A stretch of DNA of 45,065 nt from Nitrososphaerota archaeon (GTDB taxonomy: Archaea; Thermoproteota; Nitrososphaeria; Nitrososphaerales; Nitrosopumilaceae), in NCBI GenBank assembly GCA_028867735.1, contig JAGWFW010000007.1, positions 1 through 45,065 of the forward strand, read 5' to 3'. Position numbers and translations under genes: made by a program. The notes beneath the pieces were generated by a model, which was not told where the DNA came from, made no database searches, and saw nothing but the letters and a program-made list of their open reading frames with translations. This document shows, piece by piece, positions 16,734-24,162 of the stretch (positions are counted from its first letter, which is position 1; every line of letters starts with the position of its first letter).

Positions 16734-16736
16734 CTC

Positions 16737-16753
16737 TTTTCTTTTTTATTTTA
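16737..16753 (+). terminator. T-rich terminator candidate
   Basis: Immediately after the DGQHR stop codon there is a run dominated by T (TTTTCTTTTTTATTTT). Archaeal RNA polymerase terminates at such oligo-T tracts without a hairpin. The downstream nuclease gene has its own TATA-like box, so the two genes are probably transcribed separately. Confidence 0.5.
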
Positions 16754-16988
16754 ATAATCAAAAATCATAAAAATCACCATCAACTACGCAATTCACTGTT
16801 AATGTATCGCAGAAAAATGTTCAAAATCTGAGTAATCTAGCTTCCTTCTAAAACACGCTCATAGTATGGGAGTATTACGACATCTTCTCTCATAATTTAG
16901 GAAATCAAACCTTATGCAATAGCATGAGACGAGGCAATTCCTCCTCTGATCCCTTTATTAATACGAATTTGATTACTACATCTCCAAT

Positions 16989-18305
16989 TTGACAAGAAAG
17001 GAAACAGTACAAATCAAGAAAACACAAGAAAAGAGAAAATTAGAGAAATGGTCAGAGATAGTATCAAAACTGAATCTTGATCTTACCAAAGGCGTGAATA
17101 GGGTTCAAAGTAAAGAAATCAAAGAGATAACAAATGAAGAACCGAGGCTAATGGCAAAGATAGATCAAGCAGAGGATTTGCCTTCAATCTTCAAGAAAAA
17201 TGGTGTGTTTATCTTGCCAGTTGATCGTCATTCATACGCGCTATTGCAAGGTAAAGGATATCATGCTCTAGAACCCATGGACTCTTCACCTGAAAAACAT
17301 CCTACTGAAAATCCATTTCCTACATCAGCTGAGGGAGTACAGAGTGAATCGGTTTACTTGGATTACGCATATGCGACTGGCCTTTTAGGACGTTTTTCAG
17401 GTGTCAAGAATCTATTTAGCGCATTCCGCGGAAGAAGGGCCACACCAGAGTTTGATTTTTCAGTTGGCAGAAATAATCTGACTGTCAATGGTGCGCAAAT
17501 AGAGATTGATGGTAGCTATGAAAATGTAGAACAGATTGTTCTGGTTGAAGCAAAACTTGGGACTCCTACGACATTCATCATACGCCAACTCTATTATCCC
17601 TATAGGACGTTACATTCAGATAAAAAATCCGTAAGAAACATTTTCTTCTGTTATGAACCAAAAGAACAGGCTTATCTCTTTTATGAATATGATTTTCGGT
17701 ATCCACTTCGTTATGATTCAATAAACTTTGTTAGAAATGGAAAATATAACATAGTTTACAAACCGTTAAAGATCAAGGAATACCAGCAGGTAAATCCTGA
17801 CACTGAAAAGATCCGCATTCCACAAGCTGATGACCTTGATAAAATTGTAGAAATACCTTTCAGAGTGGCAGAGGGAATAGACACAGCTGATAAGATGGCT
17901 ACATATTTTCAATTTGCCAAAAGACAGAGTTCGTACTATCGAGAGGCGGCAGAGATACTTGGGCTGGTAGAACTAAACAGAAATCACTACTCACTTACGG
18001 ATAAGGGCAAACAATACATTCAGTTACCTACTGAGGTTAGAATGAAATACTTTAGCAAACTACTTTTAGAATTTCCTGTAATAAACCAGATATTTCTTAA
18101 CCTTAGTGTAGAACGTAACAAGCCAGTTATCAGAAATGAGATAGTAGAAATCCTGAAGGAAAACTCAGATTTGACAGGTTCCACGCTATTCCGTAGGACA
18201 CAAACCATACTTGCATGGTTCAGATGGATTCAGCATAATGTTGGTCTCGTTGAGGTATCAAAAGATAGAGTATCTTTTTCTCGTCAAATGAAGTTGGAAT
18301 TCTAA
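16989..18305 (+). CDS. putative PD-(D/E)XK restriction-endonuclease-like protein with C-terminal winged helix
   Basis: The 438-residue protein has a basic N-terminal region, then a central domain with IEIDGSYE (D174) followed by VLVEAKLG (E187, K189) and a helix with RQLYYPYR (Q200). This spacing is that of a PD-(D/E)XK nuclease core. A C-terminal part (about residues 290-345) reads like a winged helix: DKMATYFQFAKRQSSYY, AAEILGLVEL, YSLTDKGKQYI. From memory, similar architectures are annotated as type II restriction enzymes. No cognate methyltransferase gene is in the window. The TTG start lies about 30 bases after a TTTATTAATA box. It follows the DGQHR gene after a 255-base gap. Confidence 0.65.
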   Translation: MTRKETVQIKKTQEKRKLEKWSEIVSKLNLDLTKGVNRVQSKEIKEITNEEPRLMAKIDQAEDLPSIFKKNGVFILPVDRHSYALLQGKGYHALEPMDSSPEKHPTENPFPTSAEGVQSESVYLDYAYATGLLGRFSGVKNLFSAFRGRRATPEFDFSVGRNNLTVNGAQIEIDGSYENVEQIVLVEAKLGTPTTFIIRQLYYPYRTLHSDKKSVRNIFFCYEPKEQAYLFYEYDFRYPLRYDSINFVRNGKYNIVYKPLKIKEYQQVNPDTEKIRIPQADDLDKIVEIPFRVAEGIDTADKMATYFQFAKRQSSYYREAAEILGLVELNRNHYSLTDKGKQYIQLPTEVRMKYFSKLLLEFPVINQIFLNLSVERNKPVIRNEIVEILKENSDLTGSTLFRRTQTILAWFRWIQHNVGLVEVSKDRVSFSRQMKLEF

Positions 18306-18401
18306 TTAATTTCTAAAAACGGGTTCTGATATCTGATGAAAATACTAGCCTTGAGTTTTGTACTTTGATTGAGAGGCCGTAGCCGTGAAGGAAAAGCGAT
18401 T

Positions 18402-18815
18402 TCATTTCTCGCGCACTTTAGACGTGTTCAGCCCCACGGCTTCGCGAATGAGTGCCTTGAACGCAGCCTCATTTACAATGTCACCTTCGTGGAAGTCGAT
18501 GGCACGCCTCGCCTTGCCTTCTAGACTCGAGTTGAAGAGCTTCTTTGGATCCTTCATCTGAGCACCTTTGGAGAATGTCGTCTTCACGACGTTCTTGTAC
18601 GTCTCTCCTGTGCAGATCAGTCCGTCATGAGACCAGACGGGGACTCCCCACTTCCATTCTTCGACCATGGCGGGGTCGGCTTGCTTGATTAAAGCACGCA
18701 GCTGTGATAACATCTTGCCCCGCCAGTCATCCAGCTCCCTGATTCTGGCGTCTATCAGTTGAGAGGGAGATTCGCCTTTCCGCGGACTCGTCTTCATCCA
18801 CTTATTCTTGATCAA
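18402..18815 (-). CDS. DUF1801 (YdhG-like) domain protein
   Basis: The 137-residue protein matches the DUF1801 fold: LRALIKQADPAMVEEWKWGVPVWSHDGLICTG and VVKTTFSKGAQMKDPKKLF, ending in ALIREAVGLN. Members are common in bacteria as small cytosolic proteins of unknown biochemical role. Third codon positions look richer in G/C (GCC, GTC, GGC) than in the AT-rich island genes next to it, which suggests recent acquisition. It stands alone between the nuclease gene and guaA. Confidence 0.8.
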   Translation of the reverse strand: MIKNKWMKTSPRKGESPSQLIDARIRELDDWRGKMLSQLRALIKQADPAMVEEWKWGVPVWSHDGLICTGETYKNVVKTTFSKGAQMKDPKKLFNSSLEGKARRAIDFHEGDIVNEAAFKALIREAVGLNTSKVREK

Positions 18816-18879
18816 TTTACAGTTCTAAAGCATTACGACACGCGTCAGATTTCTAGGCGTAATTAGGGGGCGTTCTATT

Positions 18880-20403
18880 TTACTGCGGCTCTATGGTTGC
18901 AGGGGGCTTGCTTGATATCACATAGCTTACCCATGCCACGTCCTCAACCTCGTTTGTTATCCTGTTGCTAATCTTTTCAAGTATCTCAGGGGGCAGCCTT
19001 GTCCAGTCCGCAGTCATGGCATCAATCGAGTCTACAATGCGCACAAGAACAACATGTCCATACGTGCGCTCATCGCCTACCACGCCCACTGCCCTGTCGT
19101 CGCCCACTGCAGCAAAGGCCTGCCAGACCCTGTCGTACAGTCCTGCTTCCAGTAGCTCGTCTTCAACTATCCTGCTTGCCTGCTTGCATATCTGCAGCTT
19201 TTCCCGAGTCACCTCGCCCATTACCCTGACACCAAGGCCGGGACCTGGGAACGGATGGCGGTACAAAAGCTTGTCAGAGACTCCGAGAATCTTTCCGACT
19301 TTTCTTACCTCGTCCTTGTAGAGGAACCTCAGAGGTTCGAGCACCTGAAGGCCAAGCCATGACGGCAGTCCGCCCACATTGTGGTGCGTCTTTATGACAG
19401 CGGCAGGCCCCTTTGAGACTCCGCTTTCGATCACATCAGGATACAGCGTGCCCTGCGCCAGCCATTTGAACGGTCCGCTCTTTTCTGCAAACTCGGTGAA
19501 CACCCTGACAAACTCCTCGCCCACAATCTTTCGCTTCTGCTCGGGATCGGCAACCCCTTTTAATCTTGAAAGAAACCTTTCTTTTGCATTGATTGCAGTA
19601 AAGTTCATGCCGAAATTGTTCTTGAACATGTCCTCGACTTCGTTTTCCTCGTTTAACCGAAGAAGGCCATTGTCCACAAAGACGCACTTTAGCCTGCCGC
19701 CTATTGCCTTTTGAATCAGGAGGGCGGCCACCGTGGAATCCACCCCGCCACTTATTCCGCATAGTACGTTTCCGTCAATTCCTGATATCTCGGATACCGT
19801 ACTTTCAACAAAGTTCTCAAGCGTCCAGTCCTGTCTTGCCTTGCATATATCCAGTACAAAGTTTTTGAGAACCTGCACCCCGTTTTCTGTATGTACGACT
19901 TCGGGGTGGAACTGTATGCCGTAGACAAGTTTCTGCCTGTTGGCAATTGCTGCTGCAAAGGAGCTCTCGGTATGCCCTATTACCTCAAACCCGTCAGGCA
20001 GGCTCTCTGCAGCATCGCCGTGGCTCATCCACGCCCTTGTCTCCTTGCCCATCCCTGCCAGAAGATCTGAACCGCTGTCTATCTTCAGGGTAGAGGAACC
20101 GTATTCCTTGTTTGCACGTTTTACTTTACCGCCGAAATTATTTACAATCAACTGGTGGCCATAGCAGATTCCAAGGACCGGAAGGCCTATCTCAAATATC
20201 TTGGACGAGGGCTGCGGCGAGTCCTTGCTGTACACGCTTGCAGGCCCGCCACTGAATACAATTCCCTTGGGATTGAGCTTTTTTAGCTCCTCAGGAGAAA
20301 TATCAAACGGCACAAGCTCTGCATACACTGAAAACTCTCTTATTCTTCTGCAGATCAGGTGGCTGTACTGTGAACCAAAATCTAGAACGATTATCTTGTC
20401 CAT
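18880..20403 (-). CDS. guaA: GMP synthase (glutamine-hydrolysing), fused form
   Basis: From the ATG at 20403 this gives 507 residues. The N-terminal class I amidotransferase has the nucleophile in LGICYGHQ (C80) and the QFHPEV histidine near 171. The ATP-pyrophosphatase domain has its P-loop GISGGVDST near 215, and the chain ends with the GuaA dimerisation domain and RLPPEILEKISNRI. It converts XMP to GMP. Many euryarchaea split this enzyme into two genes, but this is the fused form. The frame extends to an ATG at 20427, but the shorter start gives the standard MDKIIVLDFGSQY opening and avoids overlapping the upstream gene. IMP dehydrogenase (24.2 kb) is the preceding step. Confidence 0.95.
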   Translation of the reverse strand: MDKIIVLDFGSQYSHLICRRIREFSVYAELVPFDISPEELKKLNPKGIVFSGGPASVYSKDSPQPSSKIFEIGLPVLGICYGHQLIVNNFGGKVKRANKEYGSSTLKIDSGSDLLAGMGKETRAWMSHGDAAESLPDGFEVIGHTESSFAAAIANRQKLVYGIQFHPEVVHTENGVQVLKNFVLDICKARQDWTLENFVESTVSEISGIDGNVLCGISGGVDSTVAALLIQKAIGGRLKCVFVDNGLLRLNEENEVEDMFKNNFGMNFTAINAKERFLSRLKGVADPEQKRKIVGEEFVRVFTEFAEKSGPFKWLAQGTLYPDVIESGVSKGPAAVIKTHHNVGGLPSWLGLQVLEPLRFLYKDEVRKVGKILGVSDKLLYRHPFPGPGLGVRVMGEVTREKLQICKQASRIVEDELLEAGLYDRVWQAFAAVGDDRAVGVVGDERTYGHVVLVRIVDSIDAMTADWTRLPPEILEKISNRITNEVEDVAWVSYVISSKPPATIEPQ

Positions 20404-20407
20404 ATGT

Positions 20408-20974
20408 TCACTTTTTCGAGTTTTCAATCATCCGCGAGAATGACCATGTTGCCGTATTGATTATCTCGTTTGCCCTGTCCTTTTCTCTATAATTTTTTAT
20501 TAAAATCTCCCTTATCCTGCTTCCCTCCTTGTTTACCATGCACCTTATGGCCAGATTCTGTGAAATCTTGCCGCTCTTGATGTCTGTGCTGTCCTGGCTC
20601 TCCATGCCTCCGATTATCCTGCCCAGAAAAAATGACTTGAACGGCTGCGTCTCAATATCAAGCGATACCTCTTCTGACGGTATGATCACAAGCTCGTCAG
20701 GCGTAATGTGGGCATTGGCTATTACCTGGTTGTCAGATGCCTTCATCTGAATCACACTTGCAGTCTCCTGCACGGATTGCGGGATCTTGGCCGCAGGCGG
20801 GGACGACACCAGGCTTGACGCCTTGCTAAAGCTTGACTGCTTTACAAGCGAGTCTAAAATCCGGAGATTCTGGGTCAGTTTTTCAATCTCTTTTTGTCGC
20901 TTTTCAATCTCTTCTGCTATCCACTCACGAAGCTCTAGGGTGTCTCGAATCTCGTCTTCTGAGTGATAGTCCAT
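20408..20974 (-). CDS. coiled-coil protein upstream of guaA, unknown function
   Basis: From the ATG at 20974 the protein has 188 residues. The first 55 are strongly helical and charged (EIRDTLELREWIAEEIEKRQKEIEKL), a likely coiled coil, followed by a Ser/Pro-rich linker and a C-terminal alpha/beta domain (about 85-185; PFKSFFLGRIIGGM, then REILIKNYREKDRANEIINTATW). Its stop lies 4 bases before the guaA start, so the two are co-transcribed. I recognise no named family. An alternative ATG at 21010 would add 12 residues with no coding signal that I can see. Confidence 0.7.
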   Translation of the reverse strand: MDYHSEDEIRDTLELREWIAEEIEKRQKEIEKLTQNLRILDSLVKQSSFSKASSLVSSPPAAKIPQSVQETASVIQMKASDNQVIANAHITPDELVIIPSEEVSLDIETQPFKSFFLGRIIGGMESQDSTDIKSGKISQNLAIRCMVNKEGSRIREILIKNYREKDRANEIINTATWSFSRMIENSKK

Positions 20975-21160
20975 GTATTGTCTATTTATGAACGGATAAT
21001 AAATATTCAAATGAGCCCAGGGCCGATTTACGTATTGTTTTTGTTACATGACTATCTTATAACTGGAATCAAGTATTAGATCTGGATTATGTGAAGTTTT
21101 AAACTAGAAAAAACCTTATTAAAAATACCTTTTAATCCAAAAACACACATGTCATAATGA

Positions 21161-21691
21161 TCATCTCTTCTTAAAGTCAGATCGGTTTGTTTTGTATATT
21201 TTTTTCATTGTGATAATCTGTGAAGTTTCATTAAATGTTATCTCATATTTATTAAAAAGTCCATTACGACCTAACAAAATTTTCTTTTCTATATCATCTC
21301 CTAGTTCGTATTTTTCTGGTACAGATACATCTATCATTCCTATTGGTATTCTATGCATTCCGTATATGATTTCCAGATGTACTTTGGTCCTAAATGTCCA
21401 AAATGATTCAGATGCACTTTTTGATTCTTTCTTAGTACTTTCATCTAGATCCAGTTTTAAAATTTCAGCAATTTGTCTTGGAATATAAGAAACATCTGCT
21501 CCCGAATCTACCAGTCCAAAAATTCTAAATTCAGGATTCGTATCAGTATTTTTTGCATCAGAATATTTTCTAAATACCACTTCAATTTTTGGACGTGGAA
21601 TATGATGTATGTGGTTTCCATCGTTGTCCACTGTAACCTCTTTGACATATTTGAAATACATTTTTTCTTCAATACGGGATCCTCCCACCAT
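21161..21691 (-). CDS. retropepsin-like aspartic protease domain protein
   Basis: The 176-residue protein contains the aspartic protease active-site motif FGLVDSGADVSYIP (D62-S-G-A65) and, about 75 residues later, the flap-and-return strand KKILLGRNGLFNKYEITF (about 137-153), the hallmarks of a single-domain retropepsin fold. Such proteins act as homodimers with one Asp from each chain. There is no signal peptide, so it is cytosolic. An ATG at codon 11 (MYFKYVKEV) is an alternative start. The gene follows a small DUF5678 gene by 25 bases on the same strand, probably as one transcription unit. Enzyme activity is inferred from motifs only. Confidence 0.72.
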   Translation of the reverse strand: MVGGSRIEEKMYFKYVKEVTVDNDGNHIHHIPRPKIEVVFRKYSDAKNTDTNPEFRIFGLVDSGADVSYIPRQIAEILKLDLDESTKKESKSASESFWTFRTKVHLEIIYGMHRIPIGMIDVSVPEKYELGDDIEKKILLGRNGLFNKYEITFNETSQIITMKKIYKTNRSDFKKR

Positions 21692-21716
21692 TAACGGAAT
21701 TGAAAAATACTAACTA

Positions 21717-21926
21717 TTAAAGAATTAAAGTTTCTTCAGAATCTTTCTCTGGAACTTGTTTGAATAGTGGAGTACGTATCTTGGATTTTTCCGTTGCTTC
21801 TTTATACACTTGCTGCAATTCTTTTCCTTCTGCAATTATTTTATTATCTAGAATAGCAATCCATTTGCCTCTGTATTCTTGTTTATCTTTTATAGACATT
21901 AGAAACTGGCTTTCTGTACTAGACAT
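21717..21926 (-). CDS. small DUF5678-like protein
   Basis: The 69-residue protein has the pattern YRGKWIAILDNKIIAEGKELQQVYKEATEK, a beta-hairpin followed by a helix, typical of DUF5678 proteins (a K-W-V-A core followed by G-x-D/E-x-x-E). It is found just upstream of the retropepsin-like gene and probably in the same operon. The arrangement of a tiny protein before an enzyme recalls substrate/adaptor or antitoxin pairs, but nothing in the sequence proves this. Confidence 0.68.
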   Translation of the reverse strand: MSSTESQFLMSIKDKQEYRGKWIAILDNKIIAEGKELQQVYKEATEKSKIRTPLFKQVPEKDSEETLIL

Positions 21927-22079
21927 GCTCCATCATCTGTATAATAGATACAAATATCTTTCTTTTAAAACCTAGCGTGTTTTTTATTCTTGACATACTC
22001 TAATGAAGGTAGAGTAGAAATTATGACTCCCTATCATTTTTTAATTCTATAGATTTGCTTTTATTATACACGAGAGGCA

Positions 22080-22463
22080 TTACTCAACAATTCTTGTACT
22101 ATTAGCTTCAAGCCACTTTCTATTCTCCTCATAACCAGGCATGAATTTTCGAACCAGTTCCCAGAAACGATGGGAGTGGTTCCTAATCTTCAGGTGGCAG
22201 ATCTCATGCAGTATCGCATAATCAATTGCTCCTTTTGGAGCCTTCAGTAGATGTTCGTTTAGGTTAATCACGTTATCCTTTGATGCACTGCCCCACCGGG
22301 TTTTCATCTTCTTGATGTTGACCTTACTTGGATGAGTGCCTGCTTTTATGGCATAAGAATTAACTCGCTTTGAGCCAGATCGCAAATTTCTGCCTTTTTG
22401 CGTCCCTGGTTTTTTCTCAATAATTCTCACACAAATTTTTACTAAAGTTTTTTTAGTTTGCAA
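22080..22463 (-). CDS. short YgjP/DUF45-type metallopeptidase
   Basis: The 127-residue protein carries the YgjP/DUF45 zinc motif HEICH (residues 86-90) with a downstream His (RNHSHRFW) and the preceding MKTRWGSASKDNVINLN block. Full family members are about 230 residues, so this is essentially the catalytic half with a shortened, basic N-terminus. The start is a TTG ten bases after the mptE stop, suggesting translational coupling. It may be a natural mini-form or a truncation; all catalytic residues are kept. Confidence 0.72.
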   Translation of the reverse strand: MQTKKTLVKICVRIIEKKPGTQKGRNLRSGSKRVNSYAIKAGTHPSKVNIKKMKTRWGSASKDNVINLNEHLLKAPKGAIDYAILHEICHLKIRNHSHRFWELVRKFMPGYEENRKWLEANSTRIVE

Positions 22464-22473
22464 CGTGTCTTGT

Positions 22474-23217
22474 TCAATGTTTTTTTGTCAGCTCTTCAAG
22501 ATCTGAAAACCTTATTTTCTCAAACCCTCTTATTTTTTCCGTAGTCGTATAGTACTTGCATTCCTTTCTTGACGCAAGCCACTCCAAGAGCTCCCTTGCC
22601 CTGGCAAGCTTTGCAAGCTTTACCTTCCTGTCATATTTTACGTCCTTTGAATAGGTTCCAATTTTTTTTCCAAAGTCCATTCCAAACAAGACAATTTTCT
22701 CCACCCCAAAGTATCTCGCTAAAAATACACACCTGTCACCGTCCGTAAAACCGCCAAAGTTTCTAATCCTGCCAAAGGGCCTCCCCTCTGTCGTACCGAT
22801 GCAGTGCCTAAACAGCAGGGCAAGGGGAAGCGTGCCAATGTTGTCCCCGTGGGAGTGCACCACCATGATGGAATTTTCCTCAGACGCTTTTTTCAGATGT
22901 TCCAGACTGCCGTCAAGGTCGGTCACAACAATGTCAGGCCTGATGCCGTTCTCAATGAGCGCCTCTGTCGCACCGTCTGCTGCAATCTTTGTCACCTGTC
23001 CAAACTTTTTGATATGCGGTATGGCAGAAGAAAGAGACGGGCCTGCACCGATTACAAATACCGTGTGTCCGCGTATCATGCGCTCAAGCGTGCCAAGAGG
23101 CTCTTTTCTCTCAAGCAGCGAGTCAAGAAACCTGGCTGCCCGGAGATCCTCTTTTCTGTCAAACCCAAACTCGTGCAGTATCTCGCTGTACCTGCGGGCC
23201 CATCCCGGTAACCTCAT
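22474..23217 (-). CDS. mptE: 6-hydroxymethyl-7,8-dihydropterin pyrophosphokinase, archaeal MptE type
   Basis: The 247-residue protein has the MptE/DUF115 signatures: N-terminal W-x-x-x-Y-x-x-I-x-x-x-FGFDRKEDLRAARFL, VFVIGAGPSL (about residues 53-62), AADGATEALIENGIRPDIVVTDLDG, and a C-terminal GMDFGKKIGTYSK block. It transfers pyrophosphate from ATP to hydroxymethyl-dihydropterin, the step before dihydropteroate synthase. The folP gene starts divergently only 34 bases away, which strongly supports the assignment. Confidence 0.9.
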   Translation of the reverse strand: MRLPGWARRYSEILHEFGFDRKEDLRAARFLDSLLERKEPLGTLERMIRGHTVFVIGAGPSLSSAIPHIKKFGQVTKIAADGATEALIENGIRPDIVVTDLDGSLEHLKKASEENSIMVVHSHGDNIGTLPLALLFRHCIGTTEGRPFGRIRNFGGFTDGDRCVFLARYFGVEKIVLFGMDFGKKIGTYSKDVKYDRKVKLAKLARARELLEWLASRKECKYYTTTEKIRGFEKIRFSDLEELTKKH

Positions 23218-23251
23218 AGGTCTAAATGTCGATGCCCTGTCATTAAATCAT

Positions 23252-24121
23252 ATGAACAGACTTGGCAGAGTTCCCGTAGGAAACAAAAACCAAGTACGGG
23301 TTATGGGTATAATCAATGCAAGCCCGGAATCGTTCTACAAAAAATCCGTCCACACAGAACAGAGAGATATTGCAAAAACAGCAAAACAGATGGAAGAAGG
23401 CGGCGCAGATTTCATCGATGTGGGAGGCATGTCCACTGCTCCATATCTGAATACACTTGTGCCAGAAAAGACCGAGATTGAGAGAATAACAAAGGCAATC
23501 AACACAATCCAAAAAGTATCAAATCTTCCAGTCTCGATTGACACCTGCAGGGCAGGTGTAGCCAAAGCAGCATTTCACCTTGGAGTGGACATACTAAATG
23601 ACGTTACGGGATTAAAGCATGACAAGTACATGATACAAGTGCTGGAAGAGTATCATCCGTCTGTAATAGTGTGCGCATTTGGTACTGGTCGTATCTATGG
23701 AAACCAGGTTATACAGGCAAAGAAATTACTTCAGGATAGCATATCAATTGCAACAAAGTCAGGCATACCAAAAAGCAGGATAGCAGTCGACCCGGCAATA
23801 GGTTTTTTCCGAAAAAATGCAAAGGGAATCTTTTTTACAAAAATAAATTCCGACTGGCTCAAAAGAGATCTTGACATGATACAGAATCTCAAATCGATCA
23901 AGCTTGGACAGCCCCTGCTGATATCGGTCTCAAGAAAATCATTCATCGGATCCTTGTTGAATGAAAAGGATCCGGGAAAGAGACTTTACGGATCGCTTGC
24001 CGCAGAAATCATTTCAGTGATTCACGGAGCTGACATAATCAGGACACACAATGTCAAAGCAACTCATGATGCGATAAAAATTGCACAACGGATAAAAAAA
24101 TCCAACCTGCAACTACAGTGA
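23252..24121 (+). CDS. folP: dihydropteroate synthase
   Basis: From the ATG at 23252 the protein has 289 residues with all DHPS blocks: RVMGIINASPESFY (metal/pyrophosphate site), GADFIDVGGMST, PVSIDTCRAGVAKAAF, ILNDVTGL, AVDPAIGF and LISVSRKSFIG, ending in IIRTHNVKATHDAI. It joins hydroxymethyl-dihydropterin pyrophosphate to an aminobenzoate. The frame is open back to 22799, but that part is antisense to mptE and has no DHPS similarity. Divergent pairing with mptE gives two consecutive folate/pterin steps. Confidence 0.93.
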   Translation: MNRLGRVPVGNKNQVRVMGIINASPESFYKKSVHTEQRDIAKTAKQMEEGGADFIDVGGMSTAPYLNTLVPEKTEIERITKAINTIQKVSNLPVSIDTCRAGVAKAAFHLGVDILNDVTGLKHDKYMIQVLEEYHPSVIVCAFGTGRIYGNQVIQAKKLLQDSISIATKSGIPKSRIAVDPAIGFFRKNAKGIFFTKINSDWLKRDLDMIQNLKSIKLGQPLLISVSRKSFIGSLLNEKDPGKRLYGSLAAEIISVIHGADIIRTHNVKATHDAIKIAQRIKKSNLQLQ

Positions 24122-24162
24122 AAGGCTTATAACAGAATGCAAGGCTAATCAAGAAGGTTTCA

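Noticed and set aside
18306-18401. C/D-box small RNA (CTGATGA near the end of the nuclease gene)
   Set aside because: A C-box-like element is present, but no properly spaced D, D' and C' boxes could be drawn.
20404-20427. Longer GuaA start at 20427
   Set aside because: It adds eight residues before the standard MDKIIVLDFG opening and overlaps the end of the upstream gene.
22799-23251. Upstream extension of the folP frame (about 150 codons)
   Set aside because: It is fully antisense to mptE, has no DHPS similarity, and the DHPS motifs begin right after the ATG at 23252.
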